DNA of 64,000 nucleotides, taken from positions 2,241,993 through 2,305,992 of the forward strand of contig CP070750.1 of the NCBI GenBank assembly GCA_020348385.1, given 5' to 3'. The notes under the pieces were generated by a model. It did not search any database. It was given only the letters and a program-made list of their open reading frames with translations, and was not told the origin of the DNA. This document shows, one piece after another, positions 62,620 to 64,000 of the stretch. The DNA is from Candidatus Aminicenantota bacterium (GTDB lineage: Bacteria > Acidobacteriota > Aminicenantia > Aminicenantales > Aminicenantaceae). Positions within the stretch are counted from its first letter, which is position 1. Every line of letters starts with the position of its first letter. Position numbers and translations under genes: made by a program.

Positions 62620-63015
62620 TTATCTCAAGGTCTCTACGGCTTTTTTGTTATCGCTGGTTTTGAAAACGAGCAAGACTTTGCCCACTCCAGCGGATGAGCC
62701 ATAGCAATAGTCTACGTCAATCACTGCATTACCGAGAAGAGCCCCTATCTCTGATCCGGCACCAATACGGTCTGCCACAAGAACGGTGACGACGGGATTT
62801 GATTTAATTTGATAACCCAGAATTTCTAAGTGTTTTTTGGCTTTGGAATTGTCTGATGTGACCATCAGGAAAACGCCTTTTTTTCCTTCTGAATATGCAT
62901 TCAGAGCTTTGAGATTTACTCCTGCATTAGCTAAGGTTCCCAGGACTCGTCCCAGGATTCCTGGCTCGTTTGGTGTTACCACGTGGAGTTCGGAATCTAG
63001 CTTGACCTCATACAC
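62620..63015 (-). CDS. Tandem ACT domain protein
   Basis: A 131-residue protein made of two ACT-like units: residues 1-70 with NEPGILGRVLGTLANAGVNL and a second unit from about 72. ACT domains bind amino acids and control enzymes or transporters. Stand-alone paired ACT proteins are common and of unknown partner. A GTG start follows GGAGGAGAG at good spacing. Confidence 0.8.
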   Translation of the reverse strand: MYEVKLDSELHVVTPNEPGILGRVLGTLANAGVNLKALNAYSEGKKGVFLMVTSDNSKAKKHLEILGYQIKSNPVVTVLVADRIGAGSEIGALLGNAVIDVDYCYGSSAGVGKVLLVFKTSDNKKAVETLR

Positions 63016-63063
63016 TTCTCTCCTCCATTAAAGCAAGGATTATACCAAATTAGGTTCACAAAA

Positions 63064-63085
63064 GCCAACCCTCCCCACCCCAACT
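63064..63085 (-). repeat. G-rich dispersed intergenic element, copy 5
   Basis: GCCAACCCTCCCC (63064-63076) plus ACCCCAACT on the plus strand, so the minus strand reads AGTTGGGGTGGGGAGGGTTG. It is in the divergent gap between the ACT-domain and glutamine amidotransferase genes. Confidence 0.6.
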
Positions 63086-63143
63086 GTAAGGTAAATATTA
63101 TAGGCTGGGAAGGTGTAGCTGGAAGGGGGTGGTGACGCTTGGT

Positions 63144-63171
63144 TTGAGTTTTTAAGGAAAATCCCTATAAT
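63144..63171 (+). promoter_or_regulatory. Promoter of the glutamine amidotransferase gene, leaderless
   Basis: TTGAGT (63144-63149), 16-nt spacer, perfect TATAAT (63166-63171). The ATG at 63178 is six nt after the -10 box, so translation should begin at or next to the first transcribed base. The GGGGGA before the ATG would be too close to act as a Shine-Dalgarno. Confidence 0.6.
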
Positions 63172-63177
63172 GGGGGA

Positions 63178-63849
63178 ATGATTAAACTCGCGATCATCGA
63201 TAATGCGATAGACCATTCCATATATAATCCGATTCGACACTGGAAAATTTGTCTTGAAAACGATTTCGTTGTATTCAAGGCCACTTCTTGTCAATTCCCT
63301 GACATTCAAGATTTTACCCATATCATTCTCACAGGTTCTGAGGCCTCCATCTTACATAGGGAGAAATGGGTATACGATGAAATCGAACTTGTGAAGGAAG
63401 CTGCAGAAAGAGGGGTAGCTCTCCTTGGGAGTTGTTATGGACATCAGCTTCTTGCTGTTGCCTTAGCCGGCCCTCATTATGTCCAAAAATGCGCCAATCC
63501 TGAAATCGGATGGATTTCCATCTCTATCAATCGAGTGGATGATTTTCTAGGAGATAAGAGATCTGCGTATTGTTTTTCTTCTCATCTTGATGAAGTGACA
63601 GAAATGCCTGATGAATTCCTTGTTTTTGCATCTTCAGATTCATGCCAAGTGCAGGGATTCCGTTTGAGGAACCAACCCATTTGGGGTTTGCAAATTCATC
63701 CGGAAATGAATATAAACGAGGCACAGTGGTATCTTGAAAAGCGTGTTGAGAATAAACATGAACCTCTTCATCTTTTTCAGGCTGCCATGAATTCCCAACC
63801 GAGGGACTCCAGACTCATCCTTCAAGTTGTTAAAAATTTCGTAGGCTAG
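63178..63849 (+). CDS. Class I glutamine amidotransferase (GMP synthase-like)
   Basis: A 223-residue single-domain glutaminase. The nucleophile elbow is GSCYG (Cys86) and the His-Glu pair lies in LQIHPEMN (H174, E176), so the triad is complete. It resembles the stand-alone GuaA-type amidotransferases (COG0518), which pair with unknown synthases or act on gamma-glutamyl compounds. No partner synthase is adjacent. The 150 bp after it, to the window end, hold no recognisable gene; an ATG at 63958 opens a frame of 14 codons that runs off the edge. Confidence 0.85.
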   Translation: MIKLAIIDNAIDHSIYNPIRHWKICLENDFVVFKATSCQFPDIQDFTHIILTGSEASILHREKWVYDEIELVKEAAERGVALLGSCYGHQLLAVALAGPHYVQKCANPEIGWISISINRVDDFLGDKRSAYCFSSHLDEVTEMPDEFLVFASSDSCQVQGFRLRNQPIWGLQIHPEMNINEAQWYLEKRVENKHEPLHLFQAAMNSQPRDSRLILQVVKNFVG

Positions 63850-64000
63850 ATCATCAATATCGCTGTGGGCTAAAATGGAGAGACCTATCGGATGGATTTC
63901 TCGGAATAACCTTCCTTAGAGACGGCCATAAGAGCTGAGAAGTCTGCTAAAAAACGCATGAATCCTCTCTTCGAATTTGAACCTCGAGAATTCTTGAGAT

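Noticed and set aside
63958..64000. Open frame running off the right edge
   Set aside because: Only 14 codons are visible, with no ribosome site or recognisable sequence.
1..64000. tRNA, rRNA, CRISPR arrays, riboswitches, prophage or IS transposase
   Set aside because: Gaps were read on both strands and none showed a cloverleaf, regular spacer-repeat pattern, known riboswitch core or transposase-like protein.

Overview
The window looks like one contiguous chromosomal segment from a diderm bacterium. It has TonB, ExbD, lipoprotein-processing genes and a predicted lipoprotein. The metabolism appears largely anaerobic and amino-acid or peptide based. Signs of this are an ADP-forming acyl-CoA synthetase, radical-SAM and B12 isomerases, two OPT peptide transporters, CstA, TldD/PmbA and an archaeal-type protein disulfide oxidoreductase. 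An uncultivated lineage such as Aminicenantes/Acidobacteriota would fit, but that is inference from gene content only. I saw no rRNA, tRNA, CRISPR array, prophage or transposase gene. Gene density is high, and most convergent gene pairs touch or overlap at their 3' ends.

Layout, left to right. 0-5.3 kb: ADP-forming acyl-CoA synthetase with a disulfide oxidoreductase, then a thioredoxin, a Tat-exported DUF362 protein and a nitroreductase. 5.3-10.3 kb: a B12-domain/glutamate-mutase-like fusion, a dicarboxylate/amino-acid symporter and a KamA-family radical SAM enzyme whose substrate-site residues look like glutamate 2,3-aminomutase. This is the most interesting block. 10.4-15.6 kb: pmbA, tldD, an octopine-dehydrogenase-family enzyme and a UPF0104 membrane protein. 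15.8-18.2 kb: nadC-nadB. 18.4-23.3 kb: the ileS-lspA-lgt-rluD operon. 23.5-30.1 kb: an EF-G paralogue, an ECF sigma/anti-sigma/TonB operon, a ChaN-PDZ protein and a class-A-like serine hydrolase.

30-38.7 kb: a TCA-cycle block (sucD, sucC, fumarase beta, mdh and isocitrate dehydrogenase on the minus strand; acnB divergent), then a broken SDR gene. 38.7-42.1 kb: a small EF-Tu-domain protein, a split methylmalonyl-CoA mutase and an M23 peptidase. 42.3-46.2 kb: fmt, def, a PqqD-like protein and an OPT transporter, all minus. 46.4-52.9 kb: the rod-shape cluster mreB, mreC, mreD, mrdA, rodA, interrupted by an opposite-strand metallo-beta-lactamase-fold lipoprotein. 53-57 kb: a two-part B12/radical SAM-DUF2344 protein and an acyl-CoA dehydrogenase. 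57-64 kb: orphan exbD, a TIGR04076 protein, an OPT-cstA operon, a truncated thymidine-phosphorylase-like gene, an ACT-domain protein and a class I glutamine amidotransferase.

Two patterns run across the window. Several genes without a Shine-Dalgarno have a good sigma70-type promoter whose -10 box ends only 6-11 nt before the ATG, which predicts leaderless or almost leaderless mRNAs. In addition, at least five intergenic gaps carry a related G-rich element (core GGGTGGGTTGGC) that could form G-quadruplexes.
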